The translations under genes and the position numbers were made by a program. A DNA stretch of 64,000 nt. It comes from Bacilli bacterium (GTDB taxonomy: Bacteria > Bacillota_I > Bacilli_A > RF39 > UBA660). This document shows positions 52,452-61,480 of this stretch, in pieces. The stretch lies in the NCBI GenBank assembly GCA_900752905.1, contig CAADWX010000001.1:16040-80039 (forward strand). Reading direction: 5' to 3'. The notes below the pieces were generated by a model, which saw only the letters and a list, made by a program, of their open reading frames with translations, ran no database searches and had not been told where the DNA came from. The first letter of the stretch is position 1. The number at the start of each line of letters is the position of its first letter.

Positions 52452-55400
52452 ATTTAAATAATTTTTTTGTTCTATCAGCAATGGTTTCTTTTTTTGCTGA
52501 TTCTTCTTTTTTAGTTACTTTGTTTTCTTTCTTTTCACCATCTATTACAAGTATAAATTTACTACTAGCTTCATTATCACCACTTAAATTCATTGTTTTA
52601 TATTCTTCACTTAATTTAACTAGTGAATTTACTCTTGTAGAGTATGTTTTTAATGTATTACTCATACTTGATAATTTCTTTATACCATCATTATTAAATG
52701 TTACTATTCCATCATTTAAAGTAGTCATTCCATTTTTAAGGTTTGTTGTACCAGCTGTAAGTTCATTCATCTTACCACTTAGTGTAGTCATTCCACTACT
52801 TAATTGAGAAGTACCTGATGATAATTTACTTGTTCCTATTTTTATTTGGTTTAAATATGTTTTTAATGTTGTTATTGTTGTAGTTATTTTTGTATTAACT
52901 TCATTAAATGTATTTAAAGATGTTTTTAAAGCTTCATTATTTGTTTTTAAAAGAGTTAACATTTCAACATTTTTTGAATATGTATTTTCATAAGTAAATT
53001 TAATATTATATAAATCTATTTCTGTTGGAGCATTTAATATTTCTTCATATGTTTTATTTGCTAAAGCATATTTAGTATAATTTTCTTTCAATGAACTTGT
53101 TGATGTTTCAAGAGATTTTATAACTTCTTCATTCTTTGATATTAATAATTTCATATTTTCAATATTTTGCAATGTCTCTTTATTATTTAAAACTTCACTT
53201 GATTTATCTAATTGTTGTATTATTTGTTCTAATCCATTATCTACTGAAATACTACCATTTTTTATTTCATCTAATTTTTGTGATACAATTTTTAAGTTAT
53301 CATTTATTTTAATACTTCCATCTTCAACACTAGTTATACCATCTAAAGCTTTTTTTGAACCTTCTTCTATTTTATCAATTGAAGATTGTAATAATTCTAC
53401 ACTACTGTATAAAGAATTTAAGTTAACTAAACTGTTTATATCTTTACTACTTATTAATTTTGGAGTAATAATTGAATAAATTGATGATAATTCAAAATTT
53501 TTAGTATTATATTTTATAGTTATTTTATTAAAATCTTTTAAATCATTTATACGAGTACTTTCATAAAGGCCTGGTGATGATAAACCTACTAATACATAAG
53601 AGTTTCCATTATTTACAACCTTACCATTAGTTATTGTTACATCACTATTATTTTCTACTGGTATAACTGTAGATGTAGCTACAACAAAAGGAGTATATAA
53701 ATTTTCATATCTTCCATTTATATATTTATTATGTTTATCTAAATTTGTGTAAGTAATATTTATCTCAATATTCCCACTTTTACCTAATATGTCTTTTAAA
53801 TCTTTTTCTTCACCATTTAATTTATAAGTAACAGATTCAGTTATAGGTAATTGTTTTTTTGTTGTACCTTGATAAAATATATCTTCTCCTTTAGCATCCC
53901 AAGTTAAAAGAGTATTTTCTGATTTAAATTTATTATTACTATTAGTATTAGTAATATTCTCTAAATCTGAATAATCAATAATTGAATCTAATTTTTCATC
54001 ATTTATTAGATGTTCATTTACAGTAGTAGATTTTACACTACCATCACTATTTAATTTAGCATATACAGTTTCTTCTTTTGTTAGTGCATAAGATACATTT
54101 GGTAATAATGCACATGAAGTAATTAGAAAAGCAGCAAGTACTTTTTTCGCTTTATTTATTGTTTTCTTTTTCATTTTATTCATTCCTTTCATACCCAAAG
54201 TAGTTTTTATTATTAATTTATCAAAAACTAATAATATTGAAGGAAGTACAGTTATAACAACTATCATACTTATAATTGCACCTCTAGATATTAATGTACA
54301 TAATGATCCAACCATTTCTAGATCAGAATATAAACCAACACCAAATGTTGCTGCAAAGAAACACATTCCACTTACAAATATCGAATTAGAACAATAATCT
54401 AATGATTTTTCTATAGCTTCAAATTTGTTATTTCCTTGTTTTCTTAAATTAATAAAATTAGTAGTCAATAGAATTGCATAATCAATTGTTGCTCCAAGTT
54501 GAATTGTTCCAAGAACTATTGGCGCTACAAAAGGAAGTACTGAACCTGAAAAATAAGATATTCCCATATTTGTAAATATTGCAGCTTCTATTGCTAAAAT
54601 CAATAATATTGGAAGTGATACTGATTTTAGAACAAATAACATTACTATTAATATAAAGAATATAGAAGATGTATTTACACTATTAAAATCTTCATCACTT
54701 ATTGTAACTAAATCTTTCATTAGCGGACCTTCTCCAGCTAATATAGCATTTTTATCATATTTTTTTATTATTGTATTAATACTATCTACTTGATTATTTA
54801 ATTCATCTGTAGCGACATCATATTCAGAATTTAATAACATCATTTGATATTTATCACTTTCAAATACTTTTAATAAATCATCACTTAACATATTTCTTGT
54901 TATACCAAGTTCTTCTACTTTAGAAAATGATAATACAAAATCAATGCCATCTAATGATTCTATTTCTGATACCATCTTTTCTTGATCAGATGCTTTCATA
55001 TTTTTATCAACTAATATAATTTCTGCAGAAACTATATTAAATTTTTCTTTTAATTTTTCATTAGCTACTATACTATGTAAATTTTTTGGTAAACTTTCAT
55101 CAATTTTATAATAAACACTTACCTTACTATTTGCTTTATAAAGTGGTATAAGCAATATAATAAATACAATAAATATTGCTTTATAATGTTTAATTACAAA
55201 TTTATTTATTCCTTTAAAACTAAATTTAATAGCTTTATGTTTAGTTTTCTCTATTAGTGAATCAAATGTAAGAAGTAAACTTGGGAACAAAGTTAAAACA
55301 CATACTACTCCTAAAAATACACCTTTAGCCATTACAAGCCCTAAATCTTTACCAAGAGTTAAATTCATTGTACAAAGAACTAGAAATCCAACAATTGTTG

Positions 55401-56241
55401 TAAGTGAACTACCAGTTACTGATATAAATGTTTCACATATTGCTTCACTCATTGCTTCATTTTTATCTTTTATATCTTTCTTCTTATTTTCATATGAGTG
55501 ATATAAGAATATAGAAAAGTCAGTTGTAACACCAAGTTGTAATACGGCAACCAATGCTTTTGTTATATAAGATATTTCTCCAAATATAATATTTGATCCT
55601 AAATTATATAAAATAGCTATACCAATATTTGCTAACAATAATACTGGTACTAAATAAGAATCCAAAGAAAGTTCAAGAACAAGTAAGCATAAAATAACAG
55701 CTATTACAACATATATAAATATTTCTCTTTCTGATAAATCCATAGTATCTAATACCATAGAACTCATACCACTTATACTAACATCGTCTTTGTTTATTTT
55801 TTTCATTTCTCTTATAGCATCTATAGTTTTAATAGATGATGTAGATTCATCGAATGTAACAAATAACAAATCAGTAGAATCTTTATTAAGTTTTGAACTT
55901 ATATTATTTGGAAGCATATTTATTGGAATATTAGTACCTATTACATCATAAGCACTTATAACTTTACTTACTCCATCAATATTTCTAAATTTTTCTTCCA
56001 ATTCTAAAATTTCTTTAGAACTCATATTATCAGTCATAACAACAGAATATGCACCCATACCAAATTCATCTGTCATTATATCTTGACCTTTTACTGTTTC
56101 AATATCTTTTGGTAAGTAAACTAAAATATCATAATTGATTTTTGTCATTTTAGTACCTATTATTGAAAATACAAATAAAAATGAACAAACAATCAAAATT
56201 GCTATTCTGTTTTTACACACAAAATTTGAAAACTTTTTCAT
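52450..56241 (-). CDS. MMPL/RND-type exporter fused to a YhgE-like ectodomain
   Basis: In this 1263-residue protein residues 1-685 form an RND/MMPL transporter with two sets of six helices and the paired motifs LGVTTDFSIFLYHSY and LGATIDYAILLTTNF carrying helix 4 and 10 aspartates. From about 690 a further hydrophobic segment and a secreted-protein-like domain (LTKEETVYAKLNSDGS) begin, then heptad-like repeats (SSGTSQLSSGMTTLSG) typical of YhgE/Pip-type proteins, ending in a Lys/Glu-rich tail. Elsewhere these parts are usually separate genes. Export of lipids or peptides is likely. GGAGGAAT precedes the ATG. Divergent TetR gene probably regulates it. Confidence 0.87.
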   Translation of the reverse strand: MKKFSNFVCKNRIAILIVCSFLFVFSIIGTKMTKINYDILVYLPKDIETVKGQDIMTDEFGMGAYSVVMTDNMSSKEILELEEKFRNIDGVSKVISAYDVIGTNIPINMLPNNISSKLNKDSTDLLFVTFDESTSSIKTIDAIREMKKINKDDVSISGMSSMVLDTMDLSEREIFIYVVIAVILCLLVLELSLDSYLVPVLLLANIGIAILYNLGSNIIFGEISYITKALVAVLQLGVTTDFSIFLYHSYENKKKDIKDKNEAMSEAICETFISVTGSSLTTIVGFLVLCTMNLTLGKDLGLVMAKGVFLGVVCVLTLFPSLLLTFDSLIEKTKHKAIKFSFKGINKFVIKHYKAIFIVFIILLIPLYKANSKVSVYYKIDESLPKNLHSIVANEKLKEKFNIVSAEIILVDKNMKASDQEKMVSEIESLDGIDFVLSFSKVEELGITRNMLSDDLLKVFESDKYQMMLLNSEYDVATDELNNQVDSINTIIKKYDKNAILAGEGPLMKDLVTISDEDFNSVNTSSIFFILIVMLFVLKSVSLPILLILAIEAAIFTNMGISYFSGSVLPFVAPIVLGTIQLGATIDYAILLTTNFINLRKQGNNKFEAIEKSLDYCSNSIFVSGMCFFAATFGVGLYSDLEMVGSLCTLISRGAIISMIVVITVLPSILLVFDKLIIKTTLGMKGMNKMKKKTINKAKKVLAAFLITSCALLPNVSYALTKEETVYAKLNSDGSVKSTTVNEHLINDEKLDSIIDYSDLENITNTNSNNKFKSENTLLTWDAKGEDIFYQGTTKKQLPITESVTYKLNGEEKDLKDILGKSGNIEINITYTNLDKHNKYINGRYENLYTPFVVATSTVIPVENNSDVTITNGKVVNNGNSYVLVGLSSPGLYESTRINDLKDFNKITIKYNTKNFELSSIYSIITPKLISSKDINSLVNLNSLYSSVELLQSSIDKIEEGSKKALDGITSVEDGSIKINDNLKIVSQKLDEIKNGSISVDNGLEQIIQQLDKSSEVLNNKETLQNIENMKLLISKNEEVIKSLETSTSSLKENYTKYALANKTYEEILNAPTEIDLYNIKFTYENTYSKNVEMLTLLKTNNEALKTSLNTFNEVNTKITTTITTLKTYLNQIKIGTSKLSSGTSQLSSGMTTLSGKMNELTAGTTNLKNGMTTLNDGIVTFNNDGIKKLSSMSNTLKTYSTRVNSLVKLSEEYKTMNLSGDNEASSKFILVIDGEKKENKVTKKEESAKKETIADRTKKLFK

Positions 56242-56310
56242 ATTATTCCTCCATTCATCAAAAGAATTGTATTCTTTTTTCTAAAAAAATACACCAACAT
56301 AATAAAAAAT

Positions 56311-56370
56311 ACGTATAAATAAACAACACTTTGTTAAAAACGTATGTATAAATAAGCTACATAGTGTTTA
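56311..56370. promoter_or_regulatory. Candidate TetR operator region
   Basis: Between divergent genes, ACGTATAAATAAACAACACT (56311-56330) and ACGTATGTATAAATAAGCTACATAGT (56340-56365) share ACGTAT and TATAAATAA, and ACACT/AGTGT form an inverted pair (56326-56330, 56363-56367). They lie where a repressor of the MMPL and tetR promoters should bind. Confidence 0.4.
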
Positions 56371-56419
56371 TTATCTTTACAAATCATATTTTCTATTTTA
56401 TAATTAATGTGGTGGTTAT

Positions 56420-56980
56420 ATGGAAAAGAATGATTTACGTGTTATTAAAACTAAAAATATATTATATTCAACTTTACTTGAATTAATGAAAGAAAAACAA
56501 TTTGAAGAAATAAAAGTATCAGATATTTGTTCTCATGCTCTAATAAATAGATCAACATTTTATTCTCATTATAATGATAAATATGAATTATTAGAAGAAT
56601 ATATTAATACTTTAAAGGATTCACTTATTGAAGAATTATCGAAAAATAAAAATATAAATAATACTAAACAATATTATATTGAATTAATAAAACTTTTCTT
56701 TAATCATATTGATGAAAAAAGGAATATATATATATCTGCTATGATAAATAACAGAAATAGTATTACTATGGATATCATATATGATGTATTGAATCATGAG
56801 GTAACAAAAAGATTAAATGATATAGAATTTAAAAATAAAACTATACCTGTTGAAATTATTTCAAAGTTTTATTTAGGTGCAGTATTTAATGTTGGTATAG
56901 AATGGCTAAAAAATGAAAATAAATATAGTAAAGAAGATTTAGTAAATTATTTAGATAAATTAATACCAGATAATCTATAG
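56420..56980 (+). CDS. TetR-family transcription regulator
   Basis: This 186-residue regulator has an N-terminal TetR HTH (about 10-56: TLLELMKEKQFEEIKVSDICSHA then INRSTFYSHYNDKYELLEEY) and a C-terminal helical ligand domain of the TetR_C_33-like short type. It is divergent from the MMPL exporter with 178 nt between, the usual layout for local repression of an exporter relieved by its substrate. A downstream gene (56996) starts 15 nt later and is likely co-transcribed. Confidence 0.9.
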   Translation: MEKNDLRVIKTKNILYSTLLELMKEKQFEEIKVSDICSHALINRSTFYSHYNDKYELLEEYINTLKDSLIEELSKNKNINNTKQYYIELIKLFFNHIDEKRNIYISAMINNRNSITMDIIYDVLNHEVTKRLNDIEFKNKTIPVEIISKFYLGAVFNVGIEWLKNENKYSKEDLVNYLDKLIPDNL

Positions 56981-56995
56981 AAAGGAAGAAAAATT

Positions 56996-57556
56996 ATGAA
57001 TGTATTTTTTTGTGATATTGTAGGAACATTTAATGGTTATGAAGAAAATATTAACCTAAGAAAAGAAAAAATAAAAATATTAGTAGATAAACTAATAGAA
57101 CTAAGTGATAATCAAATACTATATTTTAATTTTATATCAGGAGATAATTATTTATTTGTAAAAAGGTACATAGATGAAATTCAAGAATATATAAAAGATA
57201 CAAATATTATATTAGATACAAACTATTGTTATAATCAAATATATAAGAATAATACTCTATACAATAATCCATATTTGTGCAAATGGGAACAAATTTGTAA
57301 TTATGTAGAAAATAATCCAAATATAAATAGAATATACTATGCTGAAGATGGTATTATTAATTTACAAATGACAGAGGAATTATTAAGTGAAGAACATGAA
57401 AATATTGAATTAATTCAATTTATTCCTGGATCAGAAATAAATGAATATAATATAGTAGGTTCAAAAGAAAAAGGTATTGATTCATTAATAAATATATTAA
57501 CAAAATATATAAATAATCTTAAAAATAATAATAATAATATACAAAAAAAGTTATAA
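56996..57556 (+). CDS. Uncharacterised protein, possibly HAD-like
   Basis: This 186-residue cytosolic protein starts MNVFFCDIVGTFNG, which resembles the D-x-x-G-T motif I of haloacid dehalogenase phosphatases, though the second aspartate is not present in the usual D-x-D form (D7-I-V). A later INRIYYAEDGIINL could be motif III-IV (ED). The tail is Asn-rich (NNLKNNNNNIQKKL). It is 15 nt downstream of the tetR gene with GAAAGGAAG and ends in a strong bidirectional terminator. Function unknown. Confidence 0.6.
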   Translation: MNVFFCDIVGTFNGYEENINLRKEKIKILVDKLIELSDNQILYFNFISGDNYLFVKRYIDEIQEYIKDTNIILDTNYCYNQIYKNNTLYNNPYLCKWEQICNYVENNPNINRIYYAEDGIINLQMTEELLSEEHENIELIQFIPGSEINEYNIVGSKEKGIDSLINILTKYINNLKNNNNNIQKKL

Positions 57557-57573
57557 ATGTTATAACTTTTTTT
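57543..57573. terminator. Bidirectional terminator
   Basis: A 14-bp stem (57543-57556 with 57560-57573) with a 3-nt loop, A and T tracts inside the arms; it covers the stop of the 186-residue gene and faces the fragment ending at 57580. Confidence 0.85.
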
Positions 57574-57579
57574 ATTAAA

Positions 57580-58026
57580 TTATATTTCATAAGGATTATT
57601 CCATGTACCATTTCCACCCATAACAGTAATTTCATTTTTTACCTTTATAACTGGGCGAATAGATGTATCGGCATTATATTTAGCAGATGGATCCGTCCCA
57701 ATAGTAACACCATCATTATTTATTTGATATGCATCTTTTCTTACTTTATTAATAATCCAATAACTTTTTAAACCTTTAATAGAATACTCTGTGGTATAAT
57801 TTTTTGTCAACATTGTAACTGAATATCCAGACAGCATTTCACCCATTCTTAAAAATCCAACTTTTGCATTTATTTCATTTCCATTAGTACATGTTGTTCT
57901 TCCTTCTAATCTAGAGATTGAATTTTCACTACAGAAATAGTTACCCTCTTCTACTATTCTTTCTATATTGTACCCTCCCCTAGAACTTTTTGTCAAGAGT
58001 AACCATTTAAGATATTTTACATACAA
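57580..58026 (-). pseudogene. 5'-truncated fragment of a pilin-like/surface protein gene
   Basis: The open frame encodes the C-terminal part of a surface protein type common in Bacillota: GLKSYWIINKVRKDAYQI, TSIRPVIKVKNEI and a GNGTWNNPYEI end. The usual N-terminal signal or prepilin part is missing. The first 32 codons (MYVKYLKWLLL...) contain a TTGACA/TACAAT promoter, and no start codon with a ribosome site lies ahead of the homologous part. It is therefore probably a relic left between the TetR operon and the ZIP gene. Confidence 0.55.
57967..57996 (-). promoter_or_regulatory. Promoter-like sequence inside the fragment
   Basis: TTGACA (57991-57996), 18-nt spacer, TACAAT (57967-57972) on the minus strand. 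With no clear gene downstream it may drive a relic. Confidence 0.5.
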
Positions 58027-58049
58027 TAAATTAGAATATAGGTGATATT

Positions 58050-58847
58050 ATGTTTAATTGGTTTTTAGAATTAAACCACATAGTTCAAGCTTTAATGGCT
58101 GGATTATTTACATTTAGTATTACTGCATTTGGTGCTTCATTTGTATTTCTTTTTAAGAAAATAAATAAAAGTATTATGGATGCAATGCTTGGCTTTTCTG
58201 CAGGAGTAATGATTGCTGCATCATTTTGGTCTCTTCTCTCTCCATCTATTGAAATGGCTAATAGTTTAAATATGATTGCATGGCTTGTTGCACTTATTGG
58301 TTTTCTTTTTGGTGGAATTTTATTGTTTATTGGTGATAAAATTTTTGATAAGATAAGTGAAAAGAAAAAGATAATAAACACTAAATTTAAAAGATGTTTA
58401 ATGCTTATGTTTTCTATCACTCTTCATAATATACCAGAAGGATTAGCTGTTGGTGTTGCGTTTGGTTCTATTGCATATGGTTTAGATGGTGCTTCAACTA
58501 GTACTGCATGTTTGCTTGCTTTAGGTATTGGACTTCAAAATTTTCCTGAAGGAACTGCTGTTTCAGTTCCTCTTAGAAGAGAGGGATTTTCTAGAACAAA
58601 ATCATTTATTTATGGAAGTTTAAGTGCACTGGTAGAGCCTATTAGTAGTATTATTGGAGCTATATTAGTTATAAAAGTTAGATTTTTACTTCCATTTCTT
58701 TTAGCTTTTGCTGCTGGAGCGATGATATATGTAGTTGTTGAAGAACTAATACCTGAAAGTCAATCAAATAAAAAGAAAGACTTAATGGCACTATTTACTT
58801 TAATTGGTTTTTCTATAATGATGATACTAGATGTAGGTTTAGGTTAA
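58050..58847 (+). CDS. ZIP-family metal transporter
   Basis: This 265-residue transporter has eight membrane helices and the ZIP signature in helix 4, TLHNIPEGLAVGVAFG, and helix 5, LQNFPEGTAVSVPLRREG, with histidine and glutamate metal ligands (helix 5 has N in place of H). It resembles the GufA/ZupT branch that imports zinc or other divalent ions. The HNIPEG histidine is present. ATG at 58050 follows AGGTGATATT. A terminator follows, so it is transcribed alone. Confidence 0.9.
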   Translation: MFNWFLELNHIVQALMAGLFTFSITAFGASFVFLFKKINKSIMDAMLGFSAGVMIAASFWSLLSPSIEMANSLNMIAWLVALIGFLFGGILLFIGDKIFDKISEKKKIINTKFKRCLMLMFSITLHNIPEGLAVGVAFGSIAYGLDGASTSTACLLALGIGLQNFPEGTAVSVPLRREGFSRTKSFIYGSLSALVEPISSIIGAILVIKVRFLLPFLLAFAAGAMIYVVVEELIPESQSNKKKDLMALFTLIGFSIMMILDVGLG

Positions 58848-58872
58848 ATATGGTTAATTCCATATTTTTTTT
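58846..58872 (+). terminator. Terminator after the ZIP gene
   Basis: AAATATGG (58846-58853) pairs with CCATATTT (58860-58867), followed by a T run. Confidence 0.8.
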
Positions 58873-58874
58873 AT

Positions 58875-58908
58875 ATAAAAAAAAGAACTTATTCTTCATC
58901 AAGTTCTT
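58875..58908 (-). terminator. Terminator after rpoE
   Basis: AAGAACTT (58883-58890) pairs with AAGTTCTT (58901-58908); the stop of rpoE lies in it and a T tract follows on the minus strand. Confidence 0.75.
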
Positions 58909-59305
58909 CATCGTTCACTATTGATAAATCATCTAGATCATCATCATCCAAATCGTCATCTAACATTTCTTCATCAATGTCATCTTCGTCAGCTGATTCT
59001 TCAACTTCATCAGCTGTTTCCTCTTCTTCTTCCTCTTCTTCTTCCATTACTATTTTAACTGAATGTTTATCTCTTAAATCCCATTCATTTGTATCAAGAA
59101 GCACAAATCTTTTATCTGTTGTTAGTGCAGTATAAAAATCTCCTATATTGTTTGCATATTCATCATCACTTAATTCAAGTAAATTACAAATTTCTTTAAA
59201 TAAATTAGCAGTAGTCATTGCATTATGTTCTTTTAAAATGTGGTAAGCTATATCAGTATTAGACATTATTTCTAAGTCTTCTTGTTTTAAATTGTTTAAA
59301 CTCAT
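58889..59305 (-). CDS. rpoE: RNA polymerase delta subunit
   Basis: At 138 residues this is the Gram-positive RNA polymerase delta subunit, not a sigma factor. The folded N-terminal HARE-HTH-type domain (about 1-85: DIAYHILKEHNAMTTANLFKEI, DFYTALTTDKRFVLL, NEWDLRD) is followed by a highly acidic, disordered tail rich in E and D. Delta speeds polymerase recycling and reduces binding to weak promoters. GGGAGGAAT precedes the ATG. It follows argS, as in several Bacilli, and helps assign the organism to that class. Confidence 0.93.
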   Translation of the reverse strand: MSLNNLKQEDLEIMSNTDIAYHILKEHNAMTTANLFKEICNLLELSDDEYANNIGDFYTALTTDKRFVLLDTNEWDLRDKHSVKIVMEEEEEEEEETADEVEESADEDDIDEEMLDDDLDDDDLDDLSIVNDEELDEE

Positions 59306-59326
59306 AAGTTAATTCCTCCCTAGTAT

Positions 59327-61012
59327 CTACATTATTGTAGGTATTTCAATAACTAATAGATTTAACATTTCTTTTATAACTTTATTAGTTAAATTTAATA
59401 CATACATCCAATCATTTCTTTTTGTATCATCATCTAAATCACTTAAATGATTATTTTGATAGAATGCATTAGCGCATACACATAAGTCGTATAAATATTC
59501 AGCTATAAAATTAGGCATTCTATTTATATATGCATTTTTTACAGAACGTTCTAATTCTAATAATTTTAATCTTAAATTTCTATCAGAATCATTATAAATA
59601 TTATCTGATATTATGTCAACATTTTTTGTTATTTTATTTATTCTAAGATATGTATATAAAATATATGGTCCAGTTTTTCCAACTACCTCAGAAAATTTAT
59701 TTATATCAAATATATAATCTCTTTCTCTATTGTTTTGTAAATCAGCAAACTTTACAATACTATTTACTATTTTATCTAAATCTGATTCACTCATATCTAA
59801 ATTAGATTCTTTTTTTGATTTAAAAATTTCTTTTGCTTCATTAAATAAATTTTCAAGCTTTGGATTATCTCCATTTCTTGTTTTAAATGGTTTACCATCA
59901 AGACCATTTGCTGTACCATATGGAAGATGTTCTAATTTTTCTTTGCTTATTATTCCTGCTTTATCTGAAACTCTAAATACTTGTTCAAAATGAAGTGCCT
60001 GTCTTAAATCTGTAACATAAAGTACATGATCTGGATTATAATCTCTTTTTCTTTCTAAAAGTGTTGCTAAATCTGTTGAAGCATAAAGATATGCACCATT
60101 ACTTTTTTTAAATAAAAGTGGTGGTATTTCTTTTTTATCAGTATCTTCTTTTACATCAACTACAAGGGCTCCATCACTTAGTGTTAAAAGATTTTTTGAT
60201 TTAAGTAGTTCTTCAGTTTCTTTTATGTCATTATATGAATCACTTTCACCTAGCCATAAATCAAAATTAACCCCTAAATAATCATAATTTTTCTTTATAT
60301 CTTTTTTTGAAACTTCAAGTATTTTTTTCCATAGTTTTCTATACTCATCATTTCCTTCTTGTAATTTTTTTGTTATTAGAGCACATTCTTCTTTTATTTT
60401 TTCATCTTCTTTGCAAAGTTTACTCATATATGGATATATTTTATCTAAGTAGTTAATATCTATATCATCTATACTTAAATTATCTTTTTTTATTCCATAT
60501 ATAACTTCACCTATTTGTAATCCATAATCTCCTAAATGCACATCACATATTGTTTTATGTCCCATATAATTTAATATTCTTTTTATTGACTCACCTATTA
60601 TAGCTGTTCTCATATGTCCTACATGAAGAGGTTTTGCTACATTAGCTCCACCATAATCTAAAAAGTATAATTCTTCTTTTTCTTGTTTTATATTAAATTT
60701 TTCATTATCATTCATATTTTTTAAAATTTTATTAATTATCTTGTTACTTAAAGTCATATTTATAAATCCAGGACGAACAAATTCTACTTTCTTAAAATAA
60801 TCATTAAAATTACTTATAGAATTAATCGATTTTTCTATTTCTTCACCTATTTCAATAGGATTTTTTTTATATATAGAAGCAAGTTTAAAACATCCATCAA
60901 ATTGATAATCACATAACTCAGGTCTATTTGAGTTTATAACATTTACATCTATATCATATCCTATATTATTTATACATTCTTTTACTATTTTTTCTAAAAC
61001 ATTATTTATCAT
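59327..61012 (-). CDS. argS: Arginyl-tRNA synthetase
   Basis: This 561-residue class I enzyme charges tRNA-Arg. The N-terminal additional domain (about 1-110), the HIGH-type motif HVGHMRTAIIGESI (about 132-145), the GDYGLQIG segment, KTRNGDN at the KMSKS position (as normal for ArgRS), and the C-terminal DALR anticodon domain ending NLLVIEIPTIM (family GI..PERM end) are visible. The start lies 1 nt after the DUF1934 stop. Order DUF1934-argS-rpoE matches Bacillus. Confidence 0.96.
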   Translation of the reverse strand: MINNVLEKIVKECINNIGYDIDVNVINSNRPELCDYQFDGCFKLASIYKKNPIEIGEEIEKSINSISNFNDYFKKVEFVRPGFINMTLSNKIINKILKNMNDNEKFNIKQEKEELYFLDYGGANVAKPLHVGHMRTAIIGESIKRILNYMGHKTICDVHLGDYGLQIGEVIYGIKKDNLSIDDIDINYLDKIYPYMSKLCKEDEKIKEECALITKKLQEGNDEYRKLWKKILEVSKKDIKKNYDYLGVNFDLWLGESDSYNDIKETEELLKSKNLLTLSDGALVVDVKEDTDKKEIPPLLFKKSNGAYLYASTDLATLLERKRDYNPDHVLYVTDLRQALHFEQVFRVSDKAGIISKEKLEHLPYGTANGLDGKPFKTRNGDNPKLENLFNEAKEIFKSKKESNLDMSESDLDKIVNSIVKFADLQNNRERDYIFDINKFSEVVGKTGPYILYTYLRINKITKNVDIISDNIYNDSDRNLRLKLLELERSVKNAYINRMPNFIAEYLYDLCVCANAFYQNNHLSDLDDDTKRNDWMYVLNLTNKVIKEMLNLLVIEIPTIM

Positions 61013-61013
61013 A

Positions 61014-61376
61014 TTACCATTCCTTTAAATTATACTCTAGTGTAAATAAATATTCGCAATCACTTTTATAAGTAATTTCTACTTTATTCATATATATATA
61101 TAAGTTTTTTAACTCTATATCCAAGTCAAATTTCAAATCATTCTCTTTTAAATTAATAGTATAATATGATTTATTACTATCAAAAATCATATTTAATTTA
61201 TAATCAGAATTATCCCTTTCAATTTCTATTTTATTATCATTAATAAAAATTGTTACAAGTGTATTTTCATCTTTATAAATTATTTTATTATCACTAAAAT
61301 CTCCAGTTGTATTTATTTTATGTATTGTATTTTCTGTACAATTTTTTAATTCACTTTTTATATTTATTTTAGACAT
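61014..61376 (-). CDS. DUF1934 family protein
   Basis: This 120-residue beta-barrel-type protein has the DUF1934 pattern of repeated strands (LVTIFINDNKIEIERD..., SYYTINLKENDLKFDLDI, CEYLFTLEYNL) and sits immediately before argS, as YwiB does in Bacillus. Structures of the family show a calycin-like barrel; its role is not known. Sequence identity cannot be measured here, so the call depends on the strand pattern and this conserved position. Confidence 0.78.
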   Translation of the reverse strand: MSKINIKSELKNCTENTIHKINTTGDFSDNKIIYKDENTLVTIFINDNKIEIERDNSDYKLNMIFDSNKSYYTINLKENDLKFDLDIELKNLYIYMNKVEITYKSDCEYLFTLEYNLKEW

Positions 61377-61480
61377 AAAATACCTCTTTTAATCCAGTTC
61401 ATTATAATATAGTATTATTTAAAAATCAACATTTTTATTAATCTTTTGTAATATTTTAAAGTATTTGTAAAATAATAAAA

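Noticed and set aside
58889-59305. rpoE as a sigma-E factor
   Set aside because: The acidic tail and HARE-HTH domain are those of the RNA polymerase delta subunit; no sigma regions are present.
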